From contig DHSM01000004.1 in NCBI GenBank assembly GCA_002408465.1, positions 84,556 through 121,982 of the forward strand: a DNA stretch of 37,427 nucleotides, read 5' to 3'. Source of the stretch: Firmicutes bacterium UBA5286. Lineage in GTDB: Bacteria > Bacillota > Proteinivoracia > UBA4975. The first letter of the stretch is position 1. Each line of letters starts with the position of its first letter. Of the stretch, positions 15,028-22,633 are shown in pieces. The notes under the pieces are model-generated. The model worked only from the letters and a program-made list of their open reading frames with translations. It was not told the DNA's origin and did not search any database. The position numbers and the translations under genes were made by a program.

Positions 15028-17052
15028 TTATCTGTGCAAATTTATTAGCCGCTCTTTAAGCTCTACAGCAGTAGGAGAATTGATCACTAATTCTACCTTT
15101 TGCGCAAGAGCCTCATATGCCAGGCTATTGACTATACTTCTAAGCAAGGGTATTTTTTTGGCGGTCATGCTCAGTTCGGAAATTCCCATTCCGATAAACA
15201 ACGGCGTCAGCAGCTGGTCGCCCCCGCTTTCCCCGCAGATGCCGACCCAAACGCTGTGCATTGACGCGGACTTAACCACATAGTTTATCAGGCGCAAAAC
15301 AGCAGGCTGATAGGGGCTTTGAAAATCCGAGAGTTCCCCAGAACCTCTGTCGGCAGCCATAACATATTGAGTCAGATCGTTGGTGCCAATGCTGAAAAAG
15401 TCAACTAAGGGCGCCAAATCTTTGCTCATAATTGCAGCAGCCGGGGTCTCAATCATAATCCCTGTCTGGTAATTCCCCAGCGCTATTCCTTCTGCCACAA
15501 GATACTGCTTTTCTGCATTAAGGATCTTTAATACCTGGACCAGTTCCTCTTGCATCGTTATCATCGGGAACATTATTCTCAGGTTGCCATATGCGCTTGC
15601 CATCAACAGCGCCCGCAGCTGGGTCCTGAAAATGTCCGGGTTCTTTAAACAAAAACGTATCGCCCGCACTCCGAGGAAGGGATTATCCTCCTTGGGCATG
15701 TTGAGGCAGGGGGTTGGCTTGTCACCGCCGGCATCCAGGGTTCTAATTGTTACAGGCAATCCGTTCGCGTCTACAAGGGTTTTCTTATAGCATTCAAATT
15801 GTTCCTCCAAAGTGGGCGGCTGTTCCCTGTTCATGTACAGGAACTCTGTCCTGAACAGCCCAACTCCTTCGGCGCCGGCTTGCACCGCCGCTCCCATCTC
15901 AGCAGCGTCAAAGATATTTGCGGCAAGCTCTATCTTCTTGCCATCGACTGTTTGCGAGGCCAGAGACCTGTATTTTTCGTTTTCCTGCTGCTTTTGGATG
16001 TTGTCCTGAACTTTCGCTCGGTATTTTTGCAGCAGCTCCTCCGAGGGCGATACATAATAGACACCCTCGTCACCGTCTATAATCACGACAGCTTCGTTGG
16101 GAATGATTGAAAGCGCATCCTTGACATTTGACAGCGCAGGTATTCCCAGTCCGCGGGCGACAATAGAACTGTGGCAGTTGCTGCCGCCCTTTTCGGTTAT
16201 AAAACCGACAGTCATATCCGGATCAAGATGAATTGTGTCGGAAGGAAGAAGCTCTTCAGCGATTATTATTGTATCTTTTCCCTTTACTTCGAGATTGTTG
16301 CGAACCCCTGTAATTTCACTTGCCAGTTGATTCAAAACATCCTTAATATCAGCTGCCCGTTCCCGCATTCTCTCGTTTTTCAAAGCTTCAAATCGCTTTT
16401 GCATTTCTTCAGAAGCCACCGTGATTGCGCTAACGCAGCCTAGCTTATCTGTTGTTATCTTATCTTTTATTAAGTCGATTAGAGAAGCGTCCTTAAGAAT
16501 CTCGGCATGGGCCTCGACTATTCCCAATGAATCTTCATTGACAATGCCAGCGATCGATTCTTTTAACCTTTTCGCCAAGGAAGAGATAGCGGTTTCCAGC
16601 TTTTGCAGTTCAGAATCAGTGTTCTCAGTCGTCTGTATATCGCCGACATCGTTTCTGCGGTACAGCTGCGCTTTTCCAATAGCAACCCCGCTGGATACAG
16701 CTATGCACCCTTCGCTTTTGCCTTTAGCTGAAGCATCTTTACTGCTGCCAGCGTTGCTGCATTTCTCATCAGCGGCCACCTCAACAAAGTAGGCTTCCGG
16801 GGAGTGCATCATTTTTTCCCGGATTGCCAGGCGCGCCTGCTGCTCATCAGCGCCATCTATAATTAGAGAGAAAACGCAGCCATCTTCTATGCAACTACAC
16901 ATAATAGAGATAGAGCTTTTGCCGTCATACGTTTCTCCTTCATATTCAATCTCAACGTTGCTGGAGAATTGTTTCGCAACCTGAACAAATTCTGTTACCG
17001 GTCGGGCATGGAACCCTTCTTCTCCGGAAAAACGATATTTTTGCTTAATCAT
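15028..17052 (-). CDS. HPr-enzyme I fusion (multiphosphoryl transfer protein)
   Basis: 674 residues. Residues 1-92 are an HPr domain with EEGFHARP (phospho-His H15) and KSSISIM at the Ser46 position. After a Ser/Ala/Lys linker (about 95-115) comes a full enzyme I: SGVAIGKA, phospho-His H294 in GGSNCHSSIVAR, GLFRTEFLYM, TLDAGGDKP and the PEP-site VGICGESGGD. The Ser of the usual TSHSAI is Cys here (NCHSSI). I chose the ATG at 17052, seven bases after AGGTG, over the in-frame GTG at 17061. It lacks the EIIA part found in FruB-type proteins; that domain is on the neighbouring regulator. It sits downstream of the EIIBC gene, so it is a dedicated phosphate donor for this sugar system, in addition to the general PTS proteins at 25-27 kb. 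Confidence 0.92.
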   Translation of the reverse strand: MIKQKYRFSGEEGFHARPVTEFVQVAKQFSSNVEIEYEGETYDGKSSISIMCSCIEDGCVFSLIIDGADEQQARLAIREKMMHSPEAYFVEVAADEKCSNAGSSKDASAKGKSEGCIAVSSGVAIGKAQLYRRNDVGDIQTTENTDSELQKLETAISSLAKRLKESIAGIVNEDSLGIVEAHAEILKDASLIDLIKDKITTDKLGCVSAITVASEEMQKRFEALKNERMRERAADIKDVLNQLASEITGVRNNLEVKGKDTIIIAEELLPSDTIHLDPDMTVGFITEKGGSNCHSSIVARGLGIPALSNVKDALSIIPNEAVVIIDGDEGVYYVSPSEELLQKYRAKVQDNIQKQQENEKYRSLASQTVDGKKIELAANIFDAAEMGAAVQAGAEGVGLFRTEFLYMNREQPPTLEEQFECYKKTLVDANGLPVTIRTLDAGGDKPTPCLNMPKEDNPFLGVRAIRFCLKNPDIFRTQLRALLMASAYGNLRIMFPMITMQEELVQVLKILNAEKQYLVAEGIALGNYQTGIMIETPAAAIMSKDLAPLVDFFSIGTNDLTQYVMAADRGSGELSDFQSPYQPAVLRLINYVVKSASMHSVWVGICGESGGDQLLTPLFIGMGISELSMTAKKIPLLRSIVNSLAYEALAQKVELVINSPTAVELKERLINLHR

Positions 17053-17082
17053 CTTTATCACCTGGTCTTTTCTTCACTGATA

Positions 17083-17116
17083 TTTCAGGGAGTTCTCATT
17101 TGAGAACTCCCTGAAA
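17083..17116 (-). other. 16-bp perfect intercistronic hairpin
   Basis: TTTCAGGGAGTTCTCA (17083-17098) pairs exactly with 17101-17116, leaving a 2-base loop. It lies between the EIIBC stop and the HPr-EI start. There is no T-tract, so it may cause partial termination or mRNA processing to set the EIIBC:EI ratio. Confidence 0.65.
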
Positions 17117-17123
17117 AGTTGAG

Positions 17124-18491
17124 TTAGGCTTTTTTCCTACCTATCATCTTTGTAAAGCTAACTGTAATTGCCGTTACAACTGCGCCGGCGACAATCGCTA
17201 CCAGGTACATCCCAACGTTTCCGACTACTCCGGGAATCGTGATTGCGAAAATCCCGCCATGAGGAGCTGCCAGGGTGCAACCAAACAGCATGGACAACGC
17301 CCCCGCTACGGCTGAACCAAGCATTGTTGCAGGCAGGACCCGCAAGGGGTCTGCCGCGGCAAACGGTATTGCGCCCTCAGTAATAAAGCAGGCGCCAAGG
17401 GCCCATGCCACTTTGCCGGACTCACGCTCATGAGGTGTGAATCTGGAGCGAAAGAGAACAGTTGCCAGGGCAAGTCCCAGAGCCGGGGACATTCCCGCTG
17501 CCATGTTCGCTGCCATTGGGGCAGTGATGCCGGAGGCGAGCAGGCCAACAGAGAATGTATATGCAACTTTATCACAAGGACCACCCATGTCAAAGGCTGT
17601 CATCAGACCCATAACAACACCGAGTAAAACGGAGCTTGCTGTTGATAGGCTGTTTAGGCCATTGGTCAGCCAGATCATGACTGATTCAATAGGTCTGCCG
17701 ATAACATACATCATAAGGAGACCGACAACGGCAGTTGTAACCAGCGGAATGAAAAGGACCACGTTAATTCCCTGCAATGCCTGAGGCAGTTTAATCTTTT
17801 TAAGGTATAATGCCAGATAACCGCAGGCAAGACCGGCGACGATTGCACCTAGGAAGCCAGCGCCAACCACGTTTGCGCTGATATAGCCTAGTGCAAGACC
17901 GGGAGCAATACCGGGACGGTCGGCAATCGAGTAGGCAATAAATGCACACATTATTGGGATCATGAAGGAGAGTGCAGCGCCACCAAGAGTGTTTAGCGCT
18001 CCGCCTAGTGAGCCTTCAGCAGGGTTCAATCCCCATAAAAAGGAAATGGCAATTAGTAAACCACCAGAAGCCACGATTGGAATCATATAGGAAATACCAG
18101 TGAAGAGGTGTTTTAGAACGCCCGTTCCGTGGACAGGAATCGGATTTGCCGCACTCTTATCTGGTTCTTCAACCTTGGCAAGAGGCTTTTCTGTAGCCTT
18201 CATCGCTGTTTGAATTGCTTGTTTCGCCTCTCTGATAATTTTGCTTACGGGCCATTCGATGACTGTCTTGTCCTTAAATCTTGAAATATCCGTCGCGACA
18301 CCTGATGCGATTAGTACTGCATGGGCTTCTTTGATTTCTTGTGCTGTCAGTTCGTTTTCCACGCCAACTGAACCTTGAGTTTCAACCTTGATTGTAACGC
18401 CTAGTTCTTTAGCAGCTTTTTCCAAAGCTTCAGCCGCCATGTAGGTATGCGCAATGCCGGTTGGACAATTGGTGATAGCTACAAGTTTCAT
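17124..18491 (-). CDS. PTS fructose-type permease, EIIB-EIIC
   Basis: 455 residues. EIIB domain at 1-100 with the phospho-Cys C9 in TNCPTGIAHT, a linker (about 100-120), then an EIIC domain with about nine or ten membrane segments containing FDMGGPCDKVAYTF, TEGAIPFAAADP and APHGGIFAI. These are standard fructose-type EIIC motifs. There is no EIIA domain; the only fructose-type EIIA nearby is on the upstream DeoR fusion protein. Known: imports and phosphorylates a keto-sugar or polyol. The sugar is not defined, but the isomerase and epimerase genes opposite suggest a keto-sugar phosphate product. Confidence 0.92.
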   Translation of the reverse strand: MKLVAITNCPTGIAHTYMAAEALEKAAKELGVTIKVETQGSVGVENELTAQEIKEAHAVLIASGVATDISRFKDKTVIEWPVSKIIREAKQAIQTAMKATEKPLAKVEEPDKSAANPIPVHGTGVLKHLFTGISYMIPIVASGGLLIAISFLWGLNPAEGSLGGALNTLGGAALSFMIPIMCAFIAYSIADRPGIAPGLALGYISANVVGAGFLGAIVAGLACGYLALYLKKIKLPQALQGINVVLFIPLVTTAVVGLLMMYVIGRPIESVMIWLTNGLNSLSTASSVLLGVVMGLMTAFDMGGPCDKVAYTFSVGLLASGITAPMAANMAAGMSPALGLALATVLFRSRFTPHERESGKVAWALGACFITEGAIPFAAADPLRVLPATMLGSAVAGALSMLFGCTLAAPHGGIFAITIPGVVGNVGMYLVAIVAGAVVTAITVSFTKMIGRKKA

Positions 18492-18504
18492 TAGATTCCC
18501 CTCT

Positions 18505-18732
18505 TATAATTATTTGAACGCGTGAATTACGCATTCTTACAAGATCATCTGAATGCATTAATAATGCATTCTCAATTAGATAAAACGATTAGATTATTGA
18601 ATGAGCGAGCTAACGATACATTCTCGATTAGATTTAAATGAATGCTTAAAAAATACACTCTCCGAATAGACACTTGAATGAGCTAATAATACATTATCGA
18701 TTAGATTATTTGAATGCGTTAATAACGCATTC
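18505..18732 (-). repeat. Six degenerate ~36-bp palindromic tandem repeats
   Basis: On the minus strand each unit reads roughly GAGAATGCRTTATTAAYGC followed by ATTCAAATAATCTAATC. The cores at about 18712-18732 and 18551-18571 are perfect 10-bp inverted repeats (GAATGCGTTA and GAATGCATTA arms). The first unit encodes the last residues (ECVINAFK) of the upstream regulator and its stop codon; the others are non-coding and run to just before EIIBC. The array looks like successive duplication of the gene's 3' end. Confidence 0.75.
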
Positions 18733-19947
18733 CTTACTTGGTGCGTTGAGGATAGCTTGTCTTACTTCCTTATGAATGATTTTCCTGGATATCTGGGCTA
18801 ATAGCTGCAGATGCTGGTTTCTCGCTTCAAGCGGAACCACAATTAGGAAAATCATGCACGGATTAATCCCGTCTTCCGTAGGCCATTCAACTCCGTCATT
18901 TCTGCCGAATGCGATTGCAGCCCTTTTCACAAAACGGCTCTTAGCATGAGGGATTGCAACCTGCATTCCAATTCCCGTCGAAAATTCCTCTTCTCTCTTC
19001 AATGCGGCCTTTACCATCTCCTCTTTATCTGAAATGGCCCCAGAGGCATATAATAAATCCATTAGTTCAGAAATGGCCTCCTCGCGTGTGTGGGCCTTCA
19101 AATCTAAAGTCATGTTTTCCGTACTTAGAATTTCTGAAATGTCCATACCGCTGTCCCCTTCGCTGGTTATTGTAGTGCAAGCGATTTCTGTCAAAACCGG
19201 CACGCCTGCGGCCCGAAAATCTTGTGCCGCCAAATCATCTATTTTCTTGTCAGTGATTATCCCGTCAAACTCAGTGGGCCGCACGATAATCGACAGATAT
19301 TCCTTGTTAACCTTGCTGCTGTCCGCTACTAGAAAAATCTTTTTACCCGAAGCAATCATTACCCTTTTTATGCTGGCCTCAGTCATATTAGGCGTTGTTG
19401 CTCCGCGTTTCACACTAAAACCGTTTGCGGCAATAAACACTTTATCGGGAACGATATTTCTTATAAAATCTTCTGCACTTGTCCCTATAAATGCTCTGAA
19501 ATTAGTCCGGAATATGCCACCCGTTGAGACAATTTCCATTTTGCAGTCTTTGGCATGCATCATATCTGCAATTATAGTTGCTGAGTTAGTGATAAGCGTG
19601 ATTTTTTTATTCCTAATCGCCCGGGCGATTTCAAAGGTAGTGGTTCCCGAATCCAACAAGACTGTATCGCCCTCGTTGATTAATTCTGCGGCGATTTTTG
19701 CTATATGGCGCTTCTCCTCAAGAAACTCCAGCTCTTTCTCAGAATAATCGGCCTCAAATACGGAGAGATTTGAAGAAACTGCCCCCCCATGGGTGCGCTG
19801 CAGGTGGTTCGCTTGTTCGAGTTCAGTTAAATCCCTGCGAATTGTTGCCTTGCTGACGCCAAGCAATTCCACTAGCTTGTTCAAAGATACGCTGCCGTTT
19901 TGATTGATTAGGTCGATAATAATGGACTTTCTCTGTTCTGCAAACAT
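18706..19947 (-). CDS. DeoR-family regulator fused to a PTS EIIA (fructose-type) domain
   Basis: 413 residues. Residues 1-60 form a DeoR winged HTH (QNGSVSLNKLVELLGVSKAT; LQRTHGGAV). Residues 70-235 are the sugar-phosphate sensor with LLDSGTTTFEIARAI and LVADSSKV. From about residue 268 there is a complete EIIA-Fru domain with phospho-His H334 in GIGMQVAIPHAKSR and a normal C-terminus. The frame is open throughout. I chose the second ATG (19947), six bases after GGAGG. An internal ATG at 19146, preceded by AAGGGG and eight bases, could also give free 146-residue EIIA. The permease next door has EIIB and EIIC but no EIIA, so this protein probably is both phospho-carrier and transcription factor. 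Confidence 0.9.
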   Translation of the reverse strand: MFAEQRKSIIIDLINQNGSVSLNKLVELLGVSKATIRRDLTELEQANHLQRTHGGAVSSNLSVFEADYSEKELEFLEEKRHIAKIAAELINEGDTVLLDSGTTTFEIARAIRNKKITLITNSATIIADMMHAKDCKMEIVSTGGIFRTNFRAFIGTSAEDFIRNIVPDKVFIAANGFSVKRGATTPNMTEASIKRVMIASGKKIFLVADSSKVNKEYLSIIVRPTEFDGIITDKKIDDLAAQDFRAAGVPVLTEIACTTITSEGDSGMDISEILSTENMTLDLKAHTREEAISELMDLLYASGAISDKEEMVKAALKREEEFSTGIGMQVAIPHAKSRFVKRAAIAFGRNDGVEWPTEDGINPCMIFLIVVPLEARNQHLQLLAQISRKIIHKEVRQAILNAPSKECVINAFK

Positions 19948-19968
19948 CATGCTCCTCCAAACTTTTGG

Positions 19969-20016
19969 TTGTAAGCGTTTCTGTTTGTTTGTAAGCGAAT
20001 GTTCTTTATGCTTACA
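19969..20016. promoter_or_regulatory. Direct and inverted TGTAAGC repeats upstream of the DeoR-EIIA gene
   Basis: TTGTAAGCG occurs at 19969-19977 and 19989-19997, 20 bases apart, and GCTTACA (inverted) at 20010-20016. The spacing of two helix turns fits binding of the DeoR-EIIA protein to its own promoter. Each direct copy also matches most of a CcpA cre half (TGTAAGCG), so catabolite control is an alternative. Confidence 0.5.
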
Positions 20017-20200
20017 TTACCACATGTCTTCTTTCTATGTCAATGGCAATATATATAATATGTTGAAAACCGTTGATTATTTTCTAAGGCCTGATATCAT
20101 ATAACTATGATTGTTTATGAGCGTTTCACCAATTTCGGGTTCTGCAGCCAGCCTGTGGTGAATAATAGACAGCTCAATTACAGGGGAGGTGGGATACATA

Positions 20201-20881
20201 ATGGACACGAAATATATTATCTTTGACATGGATGGACTGATGATAGACTCTGAAAAACTATCATTCGATATCATAAAATCGATTCTTCATGAACATGGAT
20301 ACAATCTTTCACTGGAGTTTTACGCAAAAACAATCGGCGTCAGCCGGGAACACTCGGAACAGCTTTTTACACAGTCTTTCCCGGGAATAGACGGCAAACG
20401 TGATGTTTACGGAGCCTTCTTCGAACGGTATTTCAAAGCAGTCGAAGACGGAAAGCTGGCTGCAAAGCCCGGACTGTTCCAACTGCTGAATGAGATGGAC
20501 AAGAGGGGAATCAAGCGGGCGGTGGCTAGCTCAAACGATAAAAGTATCGTCGAGGCAAGTCTCAAAAGCATAGGCGTTTACAATAGAATTGACGCCATTG
20601 TCTATTCGGAATTGGTTGAGAGAGTCAAGCCCTTTCCGGATCTATTTCTTAAAGCGGCGAAAACGCTTGGCGGCAAACCGGAAGAATGTTTGATTCTGGA
20701 AGATTCCCAGGCAGGAGTTGAAGCGGCATTATCCGCACATATTCCGGTAATTATTATTCCCGACATGATTCCGCCCTCGGAAGCGATGCTAAAGGGCTGC
20801 CTGCGCCGATATGACAGTCTGTATGATGTAATTGAATACATCTATGCGAATGATATCCCAACTGATGCTAGCAATTATTAA
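20201..20881 (+). CDS. HAD-superfamily phosphatase/phosphomutase (beta-phosphoglucomutase-like)
   Basis: 226 residues. HAD motif I is IFDMDGLMIDSEKL, followed by a four-helix cap, motif II AVASSN, motif III Lys in RVKPFPDLFLKAAK and motif IV LILEDSQAGVEAA. This is the subclass I cap type that includes beta-phosphoglucomutase and sugar phosphatases. I chose ATG 20201, eight bases after GGAGGTGG, over the GTG at 20189, which lies within that site. Divergent from the DeoR-EIIA gene and sharing its control region, so it probably belongs to the same sugar regulon, dephosphorylating an excess or dead-end intermediate. Substrate unknown. Confidence 0.88.
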   Translation: MDTKYIIFDMDGLMIDSEKLSFDIIKSILHEHGYNLSLEFYAKTIGVSREHSEQLFTQSFPGIDGKRDVYGAFFERYFKAVEDGKLAAKPGLFQLLNEMDKRGIKRAVASSNDKSIVEASLKSIGVYNRIDAIVYSELVERVKPFPDLFLKAAKTLGGKPEECLILEDSQAGVEAALSAHIPVIIIPDMIPPSEAMLKGCLRRYDSLYDVIEYIYANDIPTDASNY

Positions 20882-20931
20882 TTGAGATTCACCGTTCATA
20901 ACAGGGACATACCATGTTAGCAGGCTATTAA

Positions 20932-20991
20932 CACAGAGCATATTCAGATATCATTAAGGCCTCCTTGGCGCAAAGGAGGCCTTAAAAATGT
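20932..20991. repeat. Hairpin repeat element, copy B
   Basis: Begins CACAGAG-CATATTCA and contains a 13-bp stem TTAAGGCCTCCTT / AAGGAGGCCTTAA around GGCGCA. Copy A at 11304-11361 shares the flank and the same loop. It lies just after the HAD gene and may end its transcript. Confidence 0.65.
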
Positions 20992-21056
20992 ACAGAGAGG
21001 GGGCCGAAAACTGGCCCCTGTGTTTTCGCTGCTGCCAGAAATTTGAACGGCGAGCT

Positions 21057-21084
21057 TTGCAAAAAGGAGGATTTTTAATATTAT
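21057..21084 (+). promoter_or_regulatory. Sigma-A-type promoter ahead of the deaminase leader
   Basis: TTGCAA (21057-21062), a 16-base spacer and TATTAT (21079-21084). Transcription would begin near 21091, just before the hairpin at 21101. Confidence 0.55.
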
Positions 21085-21100
21085 TATAGAATTACTAATT

Positions 21101-21139
21101 ATCATCTGTGGAGTGACCACTTATCTGCAGATGATTTTC
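21101..21139 (+). terminator. Terminator-like hairpin in the deaminase leader (attenuator or small RNA end)
   Basis: ATCATCTG (21101-21108) pairs with CAGATGAT (21128-21135), with an inner GTGG/CCAC stem, followed by TTTTCTT. It lies downstream of a promoter and about 80 bases ahead of the coding start, so transcription could stop here, giving a short RNA, or read through. Confidence 0.55.
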
Positions 21140-21220
21140 TTATAATCATTATAATCACTACTCTATTCTTACTCTAATAATACTATGAATCTTTAGGTTA
21201 GATTAGGGAGATGAGTAAGC

Positions 21221-22420
21221 GTGTCATATTATATCGGCTTATGCGGTACGATCGGAAGCGGGTGTTCCTATGTTTCGTCGATAATAAAAAAAGAAAAAAA
21301 CTTTAAGAGGGTCTCATTGTCAGAGCTTCTAAGGGATCTATATAAACAAAAATCTAAAACTGATGTGGAACCAAATCGCTCTCAATTACAAGATTTCGGC
21401 AATATCCTCAGACAAAAAAAACCATCCTTCCTCGCCGAAGAGGCTCTTAAACATATCAAAAAAGTAGATAAAAAAAGTGAATACAACTGGGTAATAGATT
21501 CCATCAGGAATCCATTCGAGGTCCAATTTTTCAGGAAAAATCTTGTCAACTTTTATTTGGTTGGTGTATATGCAGATGTAGATATTCGCTGGCAAAGGGT
21601 GGAAAACAAATACAGTAAAGACAGAACAGCTTTTCAACGCGATCAGGAGAGGGACCAAGTTGAAGATATTCCATACGGTCAGCGGACAAGAGATTGTTTC
21701 CTTAAGAGTGACATCATATTAAATAATAATAGATATATCCCCGATGATGAAGATAAAAAGAACGAGGATTTCTTTAAAACAAAAATACATAATTACATAA
21801 ACCTTGTTACCAGTGATTCCCGCCTAATTTCACCAACTGAAATGGAGACCCATATGGCTTTAACATATGCTATCAGCCAGAAATCAAAATGTTTAAAGAG
21901 AAAAGTAGGCGCGATTCTCGTAGAAGGTGAACTCGGTAACGTTGTCTGCGCGGGATTTAATGAGGTTCCGTATTCTTCAGATCCATGTATCGAAAAGCAC
22001 AATAGATGTTACCGGGATAAACTTAAAGAAGATATTGAAGCCAGTTCTGATATTGAAGATGTAACAATAAGGAGGAATGAGTATAGAAAGATCTGGAATG
22101 AAATTAAGTTACTTGATTATTGCCGGTCTTTACATGCAGAAGAAAATGCTATTTTGGCTCTTTCAAAGTTAGGGAGCAATGTAAATTTCCATAACACAAT
22201 TATGTATATCACCGCATTTCCGTGCAATCTGTGCTCTAAAAAGATAGCCCAATTAGGAATTAGAAAAATAATCTACTTCGAGCCATATCCAATGAAGGAA
22301 GCAGTTGTTATTCTAAATGAGCATGGCGTAGTACAAGAGCCTTTTGAAGGAGTTACATTCAGATCATATTTTAGAATATATGAAAGGGAAGTTGAGAATG
22401 AAAATCTGTCCAAAATGTAA
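21221..22420 (+). CDS. P-loop + deoxycytidylate deaminase two-domain protein (AvcD/dCTP-deaminase defence-like)
   Basis: 399 residues. The N-terminal domain (1-200) is nucleotide-kinase-like with a P-loop at residues 7-15, CGTIGSGCS, in which the Walker A Lys is replaced by Cys. The C-terminal domain (about 210-390) is a zinc cytidine/dCMP deaminase: HAE at H305-E307 and PCNLC with C335 and C338. An insertion with CIEKHNRC precedes the HAE motif. Known: AvcD and related proteins with this kinase-like plus deaminase layout deplete dCTP during phage infection and are held off by an RNA encoded just upstream. The GTG start follows AGGGAG. The neighbouring structured leader fits that picture; defence function is inference. 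Confidence 0.82.
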   Translation: MSYYIGLCGTIGSGCSYVSSIIKKEKNFKRVSLSELLRDLYKQKSKTDVEPNRSQLQDFGNILRQKKPSFLAEEALKHIKKVDKKSEYNWVIDSIRNPFEVQFFRKNLVNFYLVGVYADVDIRWQRVENKYSKDRTAFQRDQERDQVEDIPYGQRTRDCFLKSDIILNNNRYIPDDEDKKNEDFFKTKIHNYINLVTSDSRLISPTEMETHMALTYAISQKSKCLKRKVGAILVEGELGNVVCAGFNEVPYSSDPCIEKHNRCYRDKLKEDIEASSDIEDVTIRRNEYRKIWNEIKLLDYCRSLHAEENAILALSKLGSNVNFHNTIMYITAFPCNLCSKKIAQLGIRKIIYFEPYPMKEAVVILNEHGVVQEPFEGVTFRSYFRIYEREVENENLSKM

Positions 22421-22577
22421 ATCTTTTGCTCCTCTTAATACTTACTTTGGTGCATACATTTGTCAAAATCCCAAATGTGGTTGGCGGGATAACACTCCCG
22501 CAAAATTGCGGATAGCAAGACAGCAGGTACTAGGCAAATATCCCAAGAGCGAAAGAGAATTAATTAATATAGGTTAA
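22398..22577 (+). CDS. Small zinc-ribbon protein
   Basis: 59 residues with a four-Cys zinc knuckle pair: CPKC (C4, C7) and CQNPKC (C22, C27), then a basic tail with RIARQQ. It overlaps the end of the deaminase gene by 23 bases, with AAGGGAAG upstream of its ATG, so the two are translated from one message. I recognise no named family. Co-expression suggests an accessory factor of the deaminase, perhaps nucleic-acid binding. Confidence 0.75.
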   Translation: MKICPKCKSFAPLNTYFGAYICQNPKCGWRDNTPAKLRIARQQVLGKYPKSERELINIG

Positions 22578-22587
22578 CCGGAATTAT

Positions 22588-22615
22588 ACAGGCCTTAATA
22601 ATAAGGCCTGTTTTT
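22588..22615 (+). terminator. Rho-independent terminator after the deaminase/zinc-ribbon pair
   Basis: ACAGGCCTTA (22588-22597) pairs with TAAGGCCTGT (22602-22611), followed by TTTTT. It ends the two-gene unit before the dUTPase fragment. Confidence 0.85.
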
Positions 22616-22633
22616 AGGAGGGAGCGTATTGAC

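Larger units (their letters stand above)
20882..21220 (+). other. Leader region before the deaminase gene
   Basis: A 339-base gap with no gene. It holds hairpin copy B (20932-20991), a GGGGCC/GGCCCC hairpin near 21000-21018, a good promoter at 21057-21084 and a terminator-like hairpin at 21101-21139. The deaminase gene's GTG start follows at 21221. Confidence 0.6.

Noticed and set aside
18505..18732. CRISPR array
   Set aside because: The repeats are degenerate, directly adjacent without unique spacers of constant length, and the first one is coding sequence; no cas genes are near.
20189..20881. GTG at 20189 as start of the HAD gene
   Set aside because: It lies inside the ribosome binding site of the better-placed ATG at 20201.
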